Source: Apoderus coryli (taxonomy: Eukaryota > Arthropoda > Insecta > Coleoptera > Attelabidae). Taken from it: DNA of 64,000 nt. Where the stretch lies: NCBI GenBank assembly GCA_911728435.2, contig OU452201.1, forward strand, positions 26,784,001-26,848,000, in the 5' to 3' direction. The position numbers and the translations under genes are program-made. Shown here piece after piece: positions 34,901 through 45,359 of the stretch (position 1 is the stretch's first letter; each line of letters begins with the position of its first letter). A model generated the notes under the pieces. It had not been told where the DNA came from. It was given only the letters and a program-made list of their open reading frames with translations, and made no database searches.

Positions 34901-36171
34901 GATTATCGAACCTGGTAGTAGTTCGGGTAGTAGTTCGGAAGATTGTAAGATGTGCGTTATATGCAAGCAACCTGGTAAGTCTCTTTGATTTTTCTATTTA
35001 TGTAGATTGAGGATAATATTTAATCCTGTAATAATTCTAATTTTACTGAGTAGAGATCCTACACCGCAGGTAGTTAATCCAATAAACAGCCAATCCATGA
35101 TAGATATCTATGAGATATCCATAAATTATTATTATTTGATTTGCTTGAATTAGTTATAATCCCACCAAATTATCATTATTAGTTTCGGTTTGAAAATATT
35201 ATCTCCATTTATTTAGGGCTATCTTCAAATAGCGTTATACGTCAATTTTAATAAAAGGATGTGTCATAAATAAAACGAGAGACCGTATTATTTATTTAAG
35301 AAATGCTTGTTACATAATACCATGCTTTCATCAGACGCGCCGTTTCGTTCATCCACAAATCATCAGTGGTTATCGGCAGGCAGTGTGACCCAAATTTCCA
35401 AAGCATGGTAATGGGAAACAAATTTCCAACATAATTAAAAGTCTTGTTACTTTATGTAAGAAGCAATTCGTAAATAAACCTCCCGTCAGGGAATTCGGGC
35501 GTATCTAGTGTTCGCAATATGATTTAATGGAGTTGTTACTTCTTGTCCGGCCATCGTTTGTGAACTGTGTGTCACCAGGCATATTGCCTGCTCACACTAG
35601 ATGTCGCCAAAAATATCTTGTTGTCACCTATTATTTATTTTTGCGGATATATCCATTTATACTCTCTAAGTATCTTGAATATCAGTAACAGAGTAAATCA
35701 AGCGAGAAGTTATGGCTGAGTTAGTTTTATAGATATGTAGGTACATTTTTCCAGCACTAGCACTAAAAACAATTTAAGCAACCTTCAATATTATACGATA
35801 TTATCTGAAAAACTTTCAAAATGTATCTAAATACTTTGATTCAAATAACATTACACACAATTATTAACCAGCGATATTTCGTAAACCATTTTTAGCTGAT
35901 TCTGGTTTTAGAGCTATGTCGGTATATCAATTTTTTTAAAACGTCAATTTTGGAATATATCCGGCGCTATCTTCAATTTCACACACCACATTTATGTTGT
36001 TAGCCTTATAATAATTTGTTTTTAGGTGTTTTATCCAAATGCGAGAGCTGTACGAATGCATTCCACACTAGCTGCCATAATCCGTCACTAACCCATACAC
36101 CACGACATTGTCCACGTTGTATTGGAAAGGATAAACGTACTGTTGGCGCACCAAATGTCCCATCTGGTTAA
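31953..36171 (+). CDS. PHF21A/BHC80-like PHD finger protein, five coding exons
   Basis: The coding exons are 31953-32039, 34025-34123, 34190-34585, 34653-34974 and 36026-36171, giving 349 codons. All introns are GT-AG, phases 0, 0, 0, 1. Residues 1-85 form a helical, probably coiled region (LEIPQELKKAIEKNQIG, then IKKEMRSIEDHMTALGLEQE) matching the N-terminus of PHF21A. Residues 150-180 (KFLGFFGLVTLEEVKEMEKK, NERKRRSTANPKYAY) match its GLVT...KRQERKRRTTANP block. The C-terminus has a C4HC3 PHD finger: CVIC, CESC, HTSC, CPRC. In vertebrates PHF21A is a subunit of the LSD1-CoREST complex and its PHD binds unmethylated H3K4; the same nuclear role is inferred here. The AT-hook (GRPPK) of vertebrate PHF21A is not visible; basic KRKRTISPANKRQATRKRQK stands there instead. 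It is shorter than the vertebrate protein, mostly in the low-complexity middle. Confidence 0.88.
32336..32802. mobile_element. MITE in intron 1 of the PHF21A-like gene
   Basis: The left end GGTTTAGCCAACTAATAATG pairs with CATTATTAGTTGGCTAAACC at the right. Further in, TAGTGCATAATGGATAA (left) pairs with TTATCCATTATGCACTA (right). The interior is about 360 bp, AT-rich, with many ATAATGCAT-type motifs. No coding sequence. Confidence 0.85.
35341..35369 (-). repeat. Degenerate hammerhead/Penelope-end relic in intron 4
   Basis: The - strand reads CCACTGATGATTTGTGGATG then AACGAAACGG, so CUGAUGA and GAAAC survive, but stem II is reduced to about two pairs. The following GGTCTCTCGTTTTATTTATG resembles the post-box segment of copy D (AGACGTCGTTTTATT). 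This is probably a tenth, old member of the family. Confidence 0.5.
35455..35675. repeat. Dispersed repeat, copy 2, in intron 4
   Basis: GGCCATCGTTTGTGAACTGT and CTAGATGTCGCC match 16640-16710 in order and orientation. The class is unknown. Confidence 0.7.
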
Positions 36172-38500
36172 GTGTTTCATATGTGACAACAGCAGACGTT
36201 ACAGGTTAGAACCATAATACACACACACAACACAGGAGAGATGTCTCTGTCGACAGTACTTCTTGTGGTCGACGTCTTGTTGTTTTCGCATGTGTATGTG
36301 AGGATCATGATATGATACTTCTCTTAGTACTGCTTATCTGGCATTATTTTTATTTCATTAATTAATATGATGTAAACGTTAACGTTTGTAAATGCCACTT
36401 AACGCACTGATTTGGCATACGTACATTTTTTAAGACGGAAACACTTTGTATCTGTCTTAATTTCTTTTCTTTAATTCAATTATTATTTAAGACAAAAAGC
36501 TTGAATTCGGTGTTTTACGCTTTCTAATTATGCCACGTCATTCAAAAGCGTATTTTATGAATGAATCGTCGCGTCGATAGGCATTATTGCAACACTATTA
36601 CGAGCAAGAAATAGAGCGACCTTTTGTTTAAAATGTTTACAACAAATTAATCAATGAAGTTAATCCATTTTTCCATAAAGTGAATTGTCTTAAACCCTCA
36701 ATTCGCCAGACATAACTTAATTTCTTTAGTTTAGATTTTCGGAAATATAAAAAAAATAATTTGAATTATTTCAATTAATTTAACAGCGGAACTGACTCAG
36801 TTACAAAATCGCCATTCAGAACTCTAACGATTTTGTTAAACAATTAGAAAAGCGAACAAGAGGAATTATTGTTGAAAGACTAATGCGCTACCGAAGCACG
36901 TGTTGCTCAAATTATTGAGTTTATTGAGCATTTTAAGATGCCGTTGGATAAAACTGTTGGTTCGTCATAGTTTATTACATGTTGTTTTATTATTTAGTTT
37001 TTAGTTTTTACAATATTTCTAATTAGGTAGTTTATTAATAGATAAGTAGTTGTTCTTCCACGACTGATTGATCAACTTTATTAAGGAATGTATTTTAATA
37101 ATAATAGTAATAATAAGTTTATGTTATTTTATGTAAGTATATATCGATTTTTCAAAAAATAAATACAATAATAAATATGTGTTCGTTTATTATTTCGATG
37201 GTTACAGAATTATTAGTATTTCATACAAATTAAATTTATTGATTTTAATACGAATCAAAAACGCAAAGATAATAAAGAACGAGGCGTAAAAATATCTCAA
37301 AAACTTAGTTCATAATGTTGAGTTCCTTCAAAGAGCATTCAGAAGTTTAGTCACAACTGCAATCATTGATTTTTCCATAACATACTGAATCTATTATTTT
37401 TTTCTTGTAAATTACATAATAGTTATTTATTATACAAGGGAAAAAAGTACTAGATTATAGCTCGAGGTTGTGTTGTCTCCCGACGCGCAGCGGAGGGAGA
37501 CAAAAAAAATTTCGATTTAATATTGAAAAAAGAGAGAAAATTATCCAAATATCTGATAATTTCATTATGTGATTTAATTTAAAAATTGCGAACACTCCAC
37601 CGGAGTCAGTAGAAGCAGCAAAAGTAGGGTCACAAATTATTGCCAGTTTTGATATATAAAGAAAATGTAACTTTTGTATAATAAAATTTCCTAAAATTAA
37701 ATAACTACCGTTACTTATGTGTCGGGCAAAAAAGTACTCACTTTTTTCCCGGGGATAAAAAGTGACATTTTATTACCTGTCAAGATAGTAAATATGTCAC
37801 AGAAAAAACTATATTTATTTCTTTAATAGTAGGTATAATGTTTATTTGTAATCCTGAAATAAGCAAATCAGTACACACTATTATATTGTTACAAATTATA
37901 CAAATATACATAAGTAAATTGGAAAAATGCAAGAAGGTACCTACTTCTTGCATATAAAATGTGCGGCAGCAACCAACAATAAAAAAACAATTATGTCGTT
38001 TTTTATTTTATTTAAACTGGCCGATGTCTGTCAAACCAAAACGAATAGATCATCACTCAACGAGTTATTTTTACTTTTTAGTAGTAGTCCAAGTAGCCGG
38101 TAGGCGAACATAATCTTATTGCTCATTCAGCATGTCATTTATTTTTGATGTCCGTAACGAAACTCCACATTATTTTGCGTTCATGGATTCTGTGTAAGAG
38201 ATGCAGTATGCAGGTTATAAAAACTATGGTTATTTCAATTCAGTGGGTGTTTATGTGTAGGGGTGTGAATAATTTTATGGCATATCGGACAAAATTATTG
38301 GCCTTACATTGGATTTTATTTAAAATAACAGCAATATCGATCTACTTTTATATAATCAGAAGTTCGCAAAGGTCCCTCAAACACAAAATATTAATAAAAA
38401 TAAATATTTTTTCTTATTTATTATTCTTGAACCTTGATCTTCAATTTCTTGTATTTTTCTTTTATTGGGAGAGGTTCACAATCATACACAAAAATTTTTT
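36172..38500. other. 3' untranslated region of the PHF21A-like gene, then intergenic DNA
   Basis: AATAAA occurs at several sites, for example near 37159 (AAAAAATAAATACAATAATA), any of which could be the polyadenylation signal. After that I see no gene. A 137-codon frame at 38145-38558 is low-complexity and not recognised. Confidence 0.4.
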
Positions 38501-38504
38501 TTTA

Positions 38505-39633
38505 AACTATTTCTTTAATGGTTCATATCGTCTTTTTTTTTTTCAACATTTCGACTGACTCAACTTGTCTTTTTCAAGATATTCTAAAATTAATAAGTTT
38601 ACAGTCAGTAACATAAAACACTTAAAAATACAACAATAAATATAATTACATAGATACTAATGTATAAACCATTACGTTAACACAAACAAATACAAAAATT
38701 ACATTACCTTTTCTTTTAATTCACAAACGTATTTTTTTTCTTTTCTTTTTTCATTATTACATTTTCGTTTCAAACAAGTACGTATAAAAAGAAGAAGAAA
38801 AATGAAAGAAATTGAAGATCAAGGTTCAAAAATAATAAATAAGAAAAATTATATGGCATGGATGAAAATATGCCAATGTCTATCTATTCTACAATCAAGC
38901 AGCAATATGGAAAACAGGTATTCAAAATGTGTGTCGATTTTTCTAAACACTTAAAGAAAATCGCTAATCAAAAAAATTGAAAAATAGTTCGACTACGTTG
39001 TAGATGCGAAAATCTTAAACCAAAGTTCCTAAAAACCAATTTACTACATTTGCCACCAATAAATAAGAGTTTGCAAGATCGTTTTAAAAACTTATTAAAT
39101 GATTTCACAAGTAAAATTCTAAAATTACTAATTTCCGATAATTATTACAATCTAAATTTTGATTATCTACACAATCACTTTTTTTGAAAGTGTTTTGAAA
39201 AATCGATACACATTTTGATAACCTGTTCTCCATGTTGCTGCTTGATTGTAGAATAGATAGACATTGACATATTTTCACCCATGCCATATAATTTTTCTTA
39301 TTTATTATTCTTGAACCTTGATCTTCAGTTTCGTTCATTTTTCTTCTTCTTTTTGTACCTACTTGTTTGAAACGAAAATGTAATAATAAAAAAGAAAATG
39401 AAAAAAAATGTTTGTGAATTGAAAAAAAAGGGAATGTAATTTTTGTATATATTTGTGTTAACGTAATGGTTTATACATTAGTATCTATGTAATTACATTT
39501 ATTGTCGTATTTTTAAGTGTTTAATGTTACTGACGGTAAACTTAATAATTTCAGAATTTCTTGAAAAAAACATGCTGAGTCTAGTCGAAACGTTGAAAAA
39601 AAAAGATGACATGAATCCATTAAAGAAATAGTT
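38505..39633 (+). mobile_element. Second Penelope-like element, N-terminal part, with an inverted terminal copy
   Basis: Left arm 38505-38953 and right arm 39180-39633 are inverted copies of about 450 bp at high identity. On the + strand, after a non-coding lead, the arm encodes MKEIEDQGSKIINKKNYMAW and continues into the central unique part KMCVDFSKHLKKIANQKN, then PKFLKTNLLHLPPINKSLQD. This matches the N-terminal Penelope region (..K+++ .NH..F..RC++..++PKFL+). The body after this is lost and replaced by the inverted terminal copy. Inverted terminal repeats are typical of Penelope elements. Stops break the frame. Confidence 0.75.
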
Positions 39634-39648
39634 AGACTTCAAGTGGCC

Positions 39649-39970
39649 CTACATGAAAAAATCCAGTGCGTTTAAAACCGGGAATCGTACAGGCGATACG
39701 TGAGGTCCACCTGGTCCAATCAAGCGATTTCCGTATGTTTCTGTTAAAAACTCATGAGCAACCCGACTAAAATGCGCTCGTGTACCACAGTGCATAAACC
39801 ACATTGCAATTCTTATTGCCAATGGTACGTTTTCCAGAAATTCAGGTACCCTGTGTTCCAGAAAGTTGCGATATAACTCTACGATAAGTCTTCCTGGTAG
39901 AAATACCGGAATTGAGCAGTCATTTACAATTCCAATCCAAACGTTCAACGAGAACTGATGATTGAATTTT
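39649..39970 (-). pseudogene. Tc1/mariner (DUF4817-type) transposase fragment
   Basis: The - strand reads NVWIGIVNDCSIPVFLPGRL, NFLEHRVPEFLENVPLAIRI, then FMHCGTRAHFSRVAHEFLTE and YGNRLIGPGG. This matches the transposase at 7274-7666. The catalytic HDGA motif is mutated (MHCGTR). It begins right beside the inverted Penelope element. Confidence 0.82.
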
Positions 39971-40028
39971 CGTCACACCATAAATGGTTATTATGAAACT
40001 TCCTTATTGCATTTGAACAAAATCAACA

Positions 40029-40332
40029 TCAATAGTCGACGAATTTCAACAATTTTGTCCAAAAGCCATTGACCGCCTTGGATGTGGTATGAATATAACA
40101 AATTGTCCATAACCCGGGATTACACGCGCGTGATATTATATTCGACTTCATGCCAGGTATTTCCTTCTTCATATATAACAGTATCATCTGCAAACGAGAT
40201 AACCATTCCACGGAATTCCAAAATAAGTAGCTCATTTAGATATATGTTAAATAATACTGGACCTAGAACTGAATGCTGATGATGATGAGGACGAGTAGGC
40301 AAAACCTCAACAGATTTTTTCAGCCACTTCAT
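40029..40332 (-). pseudogene. LINE reverse transcriptase fragment (palm)
   Basis: The - strand reads SVLGPVLFNIYLNELLILEF, then GMVISFADDTVIYEEGNTWH. GSVLGP.LF.IY.N.L and the catalytic FADDT are standard LINE RT palm motifs. The lead before it is shifted by a HHHQH-coding GAT repeat. It is truncated at both ends. Confidence 0.8.
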
Positions 40333-40489
40333 GGGTATGCAATCGACAGCAATAGTTTTTTTCCGTGGTGGTTTCTTTTTTATTTGGAAACTTCCTCAAC
40401 AGAACCAGGACAAGACGTAAATAGATTTCTATTGAAACGAGACTTGAACCTCTATGAAATTATTGTAGAAAAATATTTACAATAGATCT

Positions 40490-41212
40490 AGGCAACTACA
40501 GTAGGATTAGAAATAATAGTGGTATTGTGGTTGATAATTATTGCATTTTGTGCCTTTTTTCGTTTAAATTTAAAGAATCCTGTGTCCTAACGCAAACTCC
40601 TAAGGATTATTAATTTTATACATAATTTGTACCTTCGCAAATTTTTATCACAAATGATGCTAATTATGTGCGGTTAAAAATCATAAGATTAATTTATCTG
40701 CCTCATATAGTACCTAGTCATTATAAGGTTAAATAAAATCTTACTGGATAAAATAAAAGCATTTCGTCAACATGCCTGTTAGTGTAATTAAACTGAGCAA
40801 CTCCTAATTTTAGTTGTTGTGTTTCTTATATACCCACTGTAGAGATCAATATCGCGCGGAAATTTTAATCAAGTAGCTCGACACACGGCTATTATTAATG
40901 GAGTATAGACCGAAATTTGCACTGGCTCGTACATAATATTGCTACTAGCATATTATGTTTTATCTAAGTGTGTAAAAGTTTTTCTATAACTTGGGTTGGA
41001 GCAAGTTGAATCGTCTTTGACCATTTATCACTTTTTCATGCTCCCCTGCAAAAAAAAATAATGTTTTGCAACTTTGAGTATTATCGAATGTATAAAACTT
41101 TTCACCAAAGTCGGTCTTCTCTCGCGAAAACAATGATTATACAGTGAGGAGCAAAAGTCACGCATAAATTTAAAACTTCAAGGATACTGGGTCGATCGTG
41201 TACTATATAAAC
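40490..41212. other. No gene recognised
   Basis: ACAGTGAGGAGCAAAAGT at about 41140 resembles the outer end of Tc1-like elements, but no transposase follows. Confidence 0.4.
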
Positions 41213-41224
41213 GTAATTGAATAT

Positions 41225-41483
41225 AATTTACAAAACAAAGACGTCTACTCCACAAAATGTTTTATATTGATGTTCACTTAGCCAAACATGTTTCGGAACT
41301 CACTGTTCCATCATCAGTGGCTTTAATAAGCTTTTACAAAAATCTTACCTAGTGTCTAAGCCGTATACATACATTTTCGAAACATGAATACTAGAATATA
41401 CAAAAGAAAATCAGAATTGTGGAGTAGACGTCTTTGTTTTGTAAATGCATCCTGCTCCTCGTCGTAATGGATTATTTCAGAAG
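41225..41483 (-). mobile_element. Solo hammerhead-bearing Penelope-type repeat, copy B, with exact 12-bp TSD
   Basis: GTAATTGAATAT at 41213-41224 and 41484-41495 brackets a 259-bp insert. The left end (AATTTACAAAACAAAGACGT...) and the segment at 41418-41447 (...ACGTCTTTGTTTTGTAAAT) are exact inverted repeats of about 29 bp. After the right repeat the element continues to GCTCC and ATGGATTATTTCAGAAG, the family 3' end on the + strand. The hammerhead is on the - strand. Hence the copy joins an inverted terminal repeat to a normal 3' end, as in Penelope elements, with no coding sequence. Confidence 0.9.
41281..41321 (-). ncRNA. Type I hammerhead ribozyme motif, copy B (intact core, best pairing)
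   Basis: The - strand reads GCCA, CTGATGA, T, GGAAC-AGTGA-GTTCC, GAA, ACATGT, T, TGGC. Stem I extends to five pairs (AGCCA/TGGCT). Stem II is perfect, stem III is the loopless palindrome ACA/UGU, and the cleavage base is U. Sequence is identical to copy A except for one stem I base. Confidence 0.85.
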
Positions 41484-41499
41484 GTAATTGAATATGTTT

Positions 41500-42500
41500 T
41501 ACTTATGGAGCTCTCTGTATATTATTAGTTTTTTGATTATATAAAGCCAACGGTGATCGAGATATTTACTCTGCTCCGTGCAGTTCATGATATAAGACAG
41601 CTGTAATTCTTATACAATTTCAGGGCATAGGCATTTTCTTGAATTCATACCAGAGTCTCTTTTTTAAATTTTCAATACTGTACGGATTATCCCACGATTT
41701 GCGCTGCCTAATTTATGTGCATAGTGCGCCTCCGTTTGCGCTCCGACCAAGAATTGAGAGAGAGGAAGCAATGTAGATTTTTCATATAATGTGTCAAAAA
41801 TAGTATAAAATTGTAAAGCTGGCAACGTTGCTGTCGGCCAAATAGTTACAGCGAAGAGCGTGTTATTCTACTCAATTCTTATTGGGCTACGTTAACTTCA
41901 GTCTGTGTGGCGAACCAAAACCATGGGGAAATCACCGAATTCTTGTTTACTTCTGTATTTGTATCTTTATTTGACGAAGTCCATGTTTCTAATCGCATAC
42001 TAGCTGCTTTGTTTTTGATTCTTAATTTTTTTTAAATTTTCACTCATATTTTGACATTAACTGTCAAACGTATATTATAAGATAATACAGAACGTGACCC
42101 TCAGTTTAATTTTTTTTCTCTCCAATAAATACACTGCAATCACGGCACTAGAAGCACACAAACAATTCTTGGGCTGCGGTTCCGAAAATTCGGATCGAAG
42201 GACCAAAATATTTGGTATCGAGGTTTTACATAGAAAATTATAATTCTAGATTCACCACGAAATAAGTGGACTGTATTTTCAGAAAAAGAGTTATGAATAT
42301 ATAATTATTAATATTTCACGAAATATATTTTTTGACAGAACAGCAAGTTCAAAATTTCTTTATCTTATATCCTTGGGAACGAACTAATTTATACACTATG
42401 TTACAATACTATCTTATGGTAACACTATAAAAAAATCAGAAAACTTCGTTGTATATAGAGTGATATTTTACAGAAAAGGTAAAAAGAAAATAATTCTGTG
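41500..42500. other. No gene recognised
   Basis: Short frames only; no repeat identified. Confidence 0.45.
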
Positions 42501-42565
42501 GGATTTTGTTTAATTTAACAGGGCCTCAGTCTAATGCAGTAGCACCAGACCGTGGCATATTTTTA
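42501..42565. mobile_element. MITE end, partial copy (family of 59208-59598)
   Basis: TTTTGTTTAATTTAACAGGG then CCTCAGTCTAATGCAGTAGC match the left arm at 59247-59300 almost base for base. Confidence 0.85.
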
Positions 42566-42570
42566 ATATT

Positions 42571-42695
42571 TGTTTCTGGATTTTAATAATAAAAACATTT
42601 ATCTGCAGGACAACAACTATTCATTTTCCATTTGAAATGGAATGAATAGTTGTTGTCCTGCAGAGAAATATTTTTATTATTAGAATCCAGAAACA
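42571..42695. repeat. Nearly perfect 60-bp-arm palindrome
   Basis: TGTTTCTGGATT...AATGAATAGTTG... folds around about 42632 with a loop of only a few bases. The core CTGCAGGACAACAACTATTC and its complement are exact. Other mismatches are few. It directly precedes a GAAGAAGGCAAG...CTTGCCGAAACG motif. Confidence 0.9.
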
Positions 42696-42719
42696 AATAA
42701 AAAAAAAATAAATAAGATT

Positions 42720-42760
42720 ATCATGAAGAAGGCAAGATGTACCTTGCCGAAACGACCAGT
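42720..42760 (+). repeat. Hammerhead-like GAAGA-hairpin-GAAACG motif (second type, degenerate)
   Basis: ATGAAGA, A, GGCAAG-ATGTAC-CTTGCC, GAAACG has the order core-extra base-stem II-GAAAC seen in the hammerheads of this window. The first core base is A rather than C, and stems I and III do not pair. It may be a relic of another Penelope family. Confidence 0.35.
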
Positions 42761-42769
42761 TCTAGGAAG

Positions 42770-43800
42770 ATCTCAAAATTTCTTTTCAATTATGCTTACC
42801 GTGGTCTGAGAAATCCTAGTGTCAGGATATTCTGCGTTATTAAAGCGTACTTCCTATTGATTTTTAGTTCGATCACAACTACACAACAGCCTATCATGAT
42901 TAATATTTCATTTCGTTGAGTGTCGCCTGAATTATTTATCTTGTTTTGTCAATTTTAATTTATGCAGCAGACAAAGCAATCGATGTTTTTATCTTATTAT
43001 TGCTTTTAAAAATATAATATCACTGTTTTATTTGCAACAATTGACAAGAAAGTTAACACCAAGGGAATTTTAACAATTGAATATTATTTTATGAGTGCGT
43101 TTTGTGCAAGAATAAAACAAATAGTGGATTTTCAATGTAGGATGTTGTCTTGAAATCGCCGCGGTTAATAATTGCATACACATCATATTTGTCGTTTTTT
43201 CTGTAATATTATTAGCTAAGTATTCAATCGTCATTTGTGCAATTGTATCGTATTAAGATCTGAATGATATATTATAGTAGGAACCTGGTGGTCGCAAAGT
43301 ACATAATTACAGCAATAATTACCGTAATTTATTTCTTTATTAACTACAATAAACACGTATTAACGCCCTATCTTCGTAAGGTAATAAATGTACTTTATAC
43401 CGTATTGCATGTCGTGATATTACTTTGGTAATATTATGGTCGAACGTAATTTATTGCATGGGTAAAACAGCTTAAAATGAACACTTTAAATTTAGTGTTA
43501 GAATATTTTTAATGAGATATTTAATAACTTTAGAAAAGTTAAACCACAACCAAATATATGTATATATATATACAATGTGTCCAAGTTAATGATCCAACTT
43601 ATATTACATACATATTATACATTTAAATAGGAACAATGTTTTCACCTGATGCAATGTAAATAATATGCCCAAAACTTTGAGCTTAATCAATAGAACTTTC
43701 AGTTTTTAGTCATTGTACTTCAAATTATTTTGACAAAAAAAAATACTCAGAATTAACCTAAAAGGATATTACAACTTAGAACTTCAGAAAGATTTTGTAT
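42770..43800. other. No gene recognised
   Basis: AT-rich sequence with a (TA)n-rich run near 43556-43575. Confidence 0.45.
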
Positions 43801-43809
43801 ATTCATTCA

Positions 43810-45358
43810 GGAACTACTATTGTCACATATCGACGAAAGAATTCCATTTTATTGCCGAATAACAGCGCCAAACACTCCTATAAAGCATCAATTCGTTGTT
43901 GTTTTTGGTAGACTGTGAGCTGACGCAGCACCTACTTTGCACAGAGCTTTCGCATACCCAAATATTCGTGTAAAATGGTAAAAACACTACCATCTGATAT
44001 CTTTACAATGTCAGCTAGCTCCTGCATCTTCAATTTGCGATCGTTCATAACCAATTTGTGATTTTTTTTATGATTTCTGGAATAACAACCTCATTTTCTG
44101 AGCTTCCCAGTGTCGATACGGCGAAGAATCTTGGAGTTCTTTTAGACACTGATCTTAGATTTTCCTTTCATGTCAAGAAGCTTTTACAAAAATCTTATCT
44201 ATCACTTAAACTTCTATATTCTAATAGACACATTTTAAACAAAAGACATTGTGTGATTCACTCGTCCTTTCTCATTTCAATTATAGCGATTTTATTTATG
44301 GACCGTGTCTAGATTATTTTTATAAAAATCGCATTCAACTAGTTCAAAATACATGTTCTAGATTTATAAATAATCTTAGGAAGTACGATCATATATCCCA
44401 TACTTATGTAAGTCTAATGTGGTTGAAAATGGATAACCGTTGGCAATTTCGTTTGGGTAATTTTCTCTTTAATATTCTTAAGTGCGGCAATGCCCCTGCA
44501 TCTATAAAAAGTAGACTGAATTTTAGAACTTCAATTCATCAACTGAATATTAGATATCCCAATAAATTAACTCTAACTCGTCATCATACTGCCTTATATC
44601 GTAGATCTTTTACGTATAAAGCCATCAGCTTATACAACTCATTGTCTGGTGATTTGACTGAGCTTAGTAGTTTTGGGGGTTTCAGGAGACTTTTTAAAGA
44701 TTTTCTTATTAGAAGTCAGCAATAGTATAATTACCTGTCTGATCCACACATGTCTCCTTATACTTAATGGTCATTGTAACTAAGAGTGTTGAGCGTGATT
44801 TGCCTGCTTGTTAATATTTTCTTTTTTATATTCTGTCTATGGTCTGGTTAAGTAGAATAGCCAAGTGAGCTAGACTTCGCCAGATTTTAGCTGCACACAA
44901 AGTTTTGCAATTTTATTGTTGTTACTGATACTTAAGTTTTGAAAATTGTATTTGTATATTTCTTGTATTCTATAAATTGTATTTGTATATTTTTTTGTTT
45001 CCTACCAATAAAGCCCATTTATTATTATTATTATTTGGGCGTCCACTGAGCTCTGCATCATTGGTGCTGGTTCGACCATACGTTTAAATTCAGCAATCCA
45101 CTTCTCTACCATTTCTCTCGATGGAGCAGAGTTCGGATAATGTTTATCAAGACATTGTTTGGTTTTCACTGTATTTTTTTCATCAAAAAGCAATGCTTTA
45201 TCAAAAGTCGAAATTCACTTTTTCCATTTTTTTTTTCAATAGCAAACGTTGCATCACACAAAAAGCTATAACTCACGAATCAATAGTCAGATTGCTGTCA
45301 AATTTATACACGTATCGTTTGAAGGTTAGTACTAAATAAAAATCATATGGAAAAAATT
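43810..45358 (-). pseudogene. mariner transposase relic, copy 2, split by a LINE
   Basis: The two halves, 43810-44095 and 45029-45358, together match mariner copy 1 at 11990-12570. Both carry GTAAAATGGTAAAAACACTA with CATCTGATATC, and the distal half carries GCGTCCACTG(A/C)GCTCTGCAT. On the - strand the distal half reads LFDEKNTVKTKQCLDKHYPN, then SREMVEKWIAEFKR, the first mariner helix-turn-helix. The split is at CTCATTT. The outer terminal repeat and catalytic core are missing. Confidence 0.9.
44096..45028 (+). mobile_element. 5'-truncated Jockey-like LINE inside mariner copy 2
   Basis: The frame reads SVDTAKNLGVLLDTDLRFSF, then (44249-44725) LVLSHFNYSDFIYGPCLDYF, NRIQLVQNTCSRFINNLRKY and FTYKAISLYNSLSGDLTELS, ending in a stop. 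This is the palm-thumb to C-terminal part of the RT protein. It ends with AATAAAGCCC and a (ATT)n tail at 45008-45028. ATTT is shared by both junctions, so the target duplication is at least 4 bp but blurred by the tail. One frameshift near 44280 splits the frame. Confidence 0.88.
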
Positions 45359-45359
45359 C

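Noticed and set aside
38145..38558. 137-codon frame on the + strand
   Set aside because: Rich in Phe/Ile/Leu/Tyr from AT-rich DNA, overlaps the Penelope arm, and lacks any domain.
40270..40320. CTGATGATGATGAGG resembling a hammerhead core
   Set aside because: No GAAA half and no stem II. The - strand reads as part of a LINE reverse transcriptase instead.
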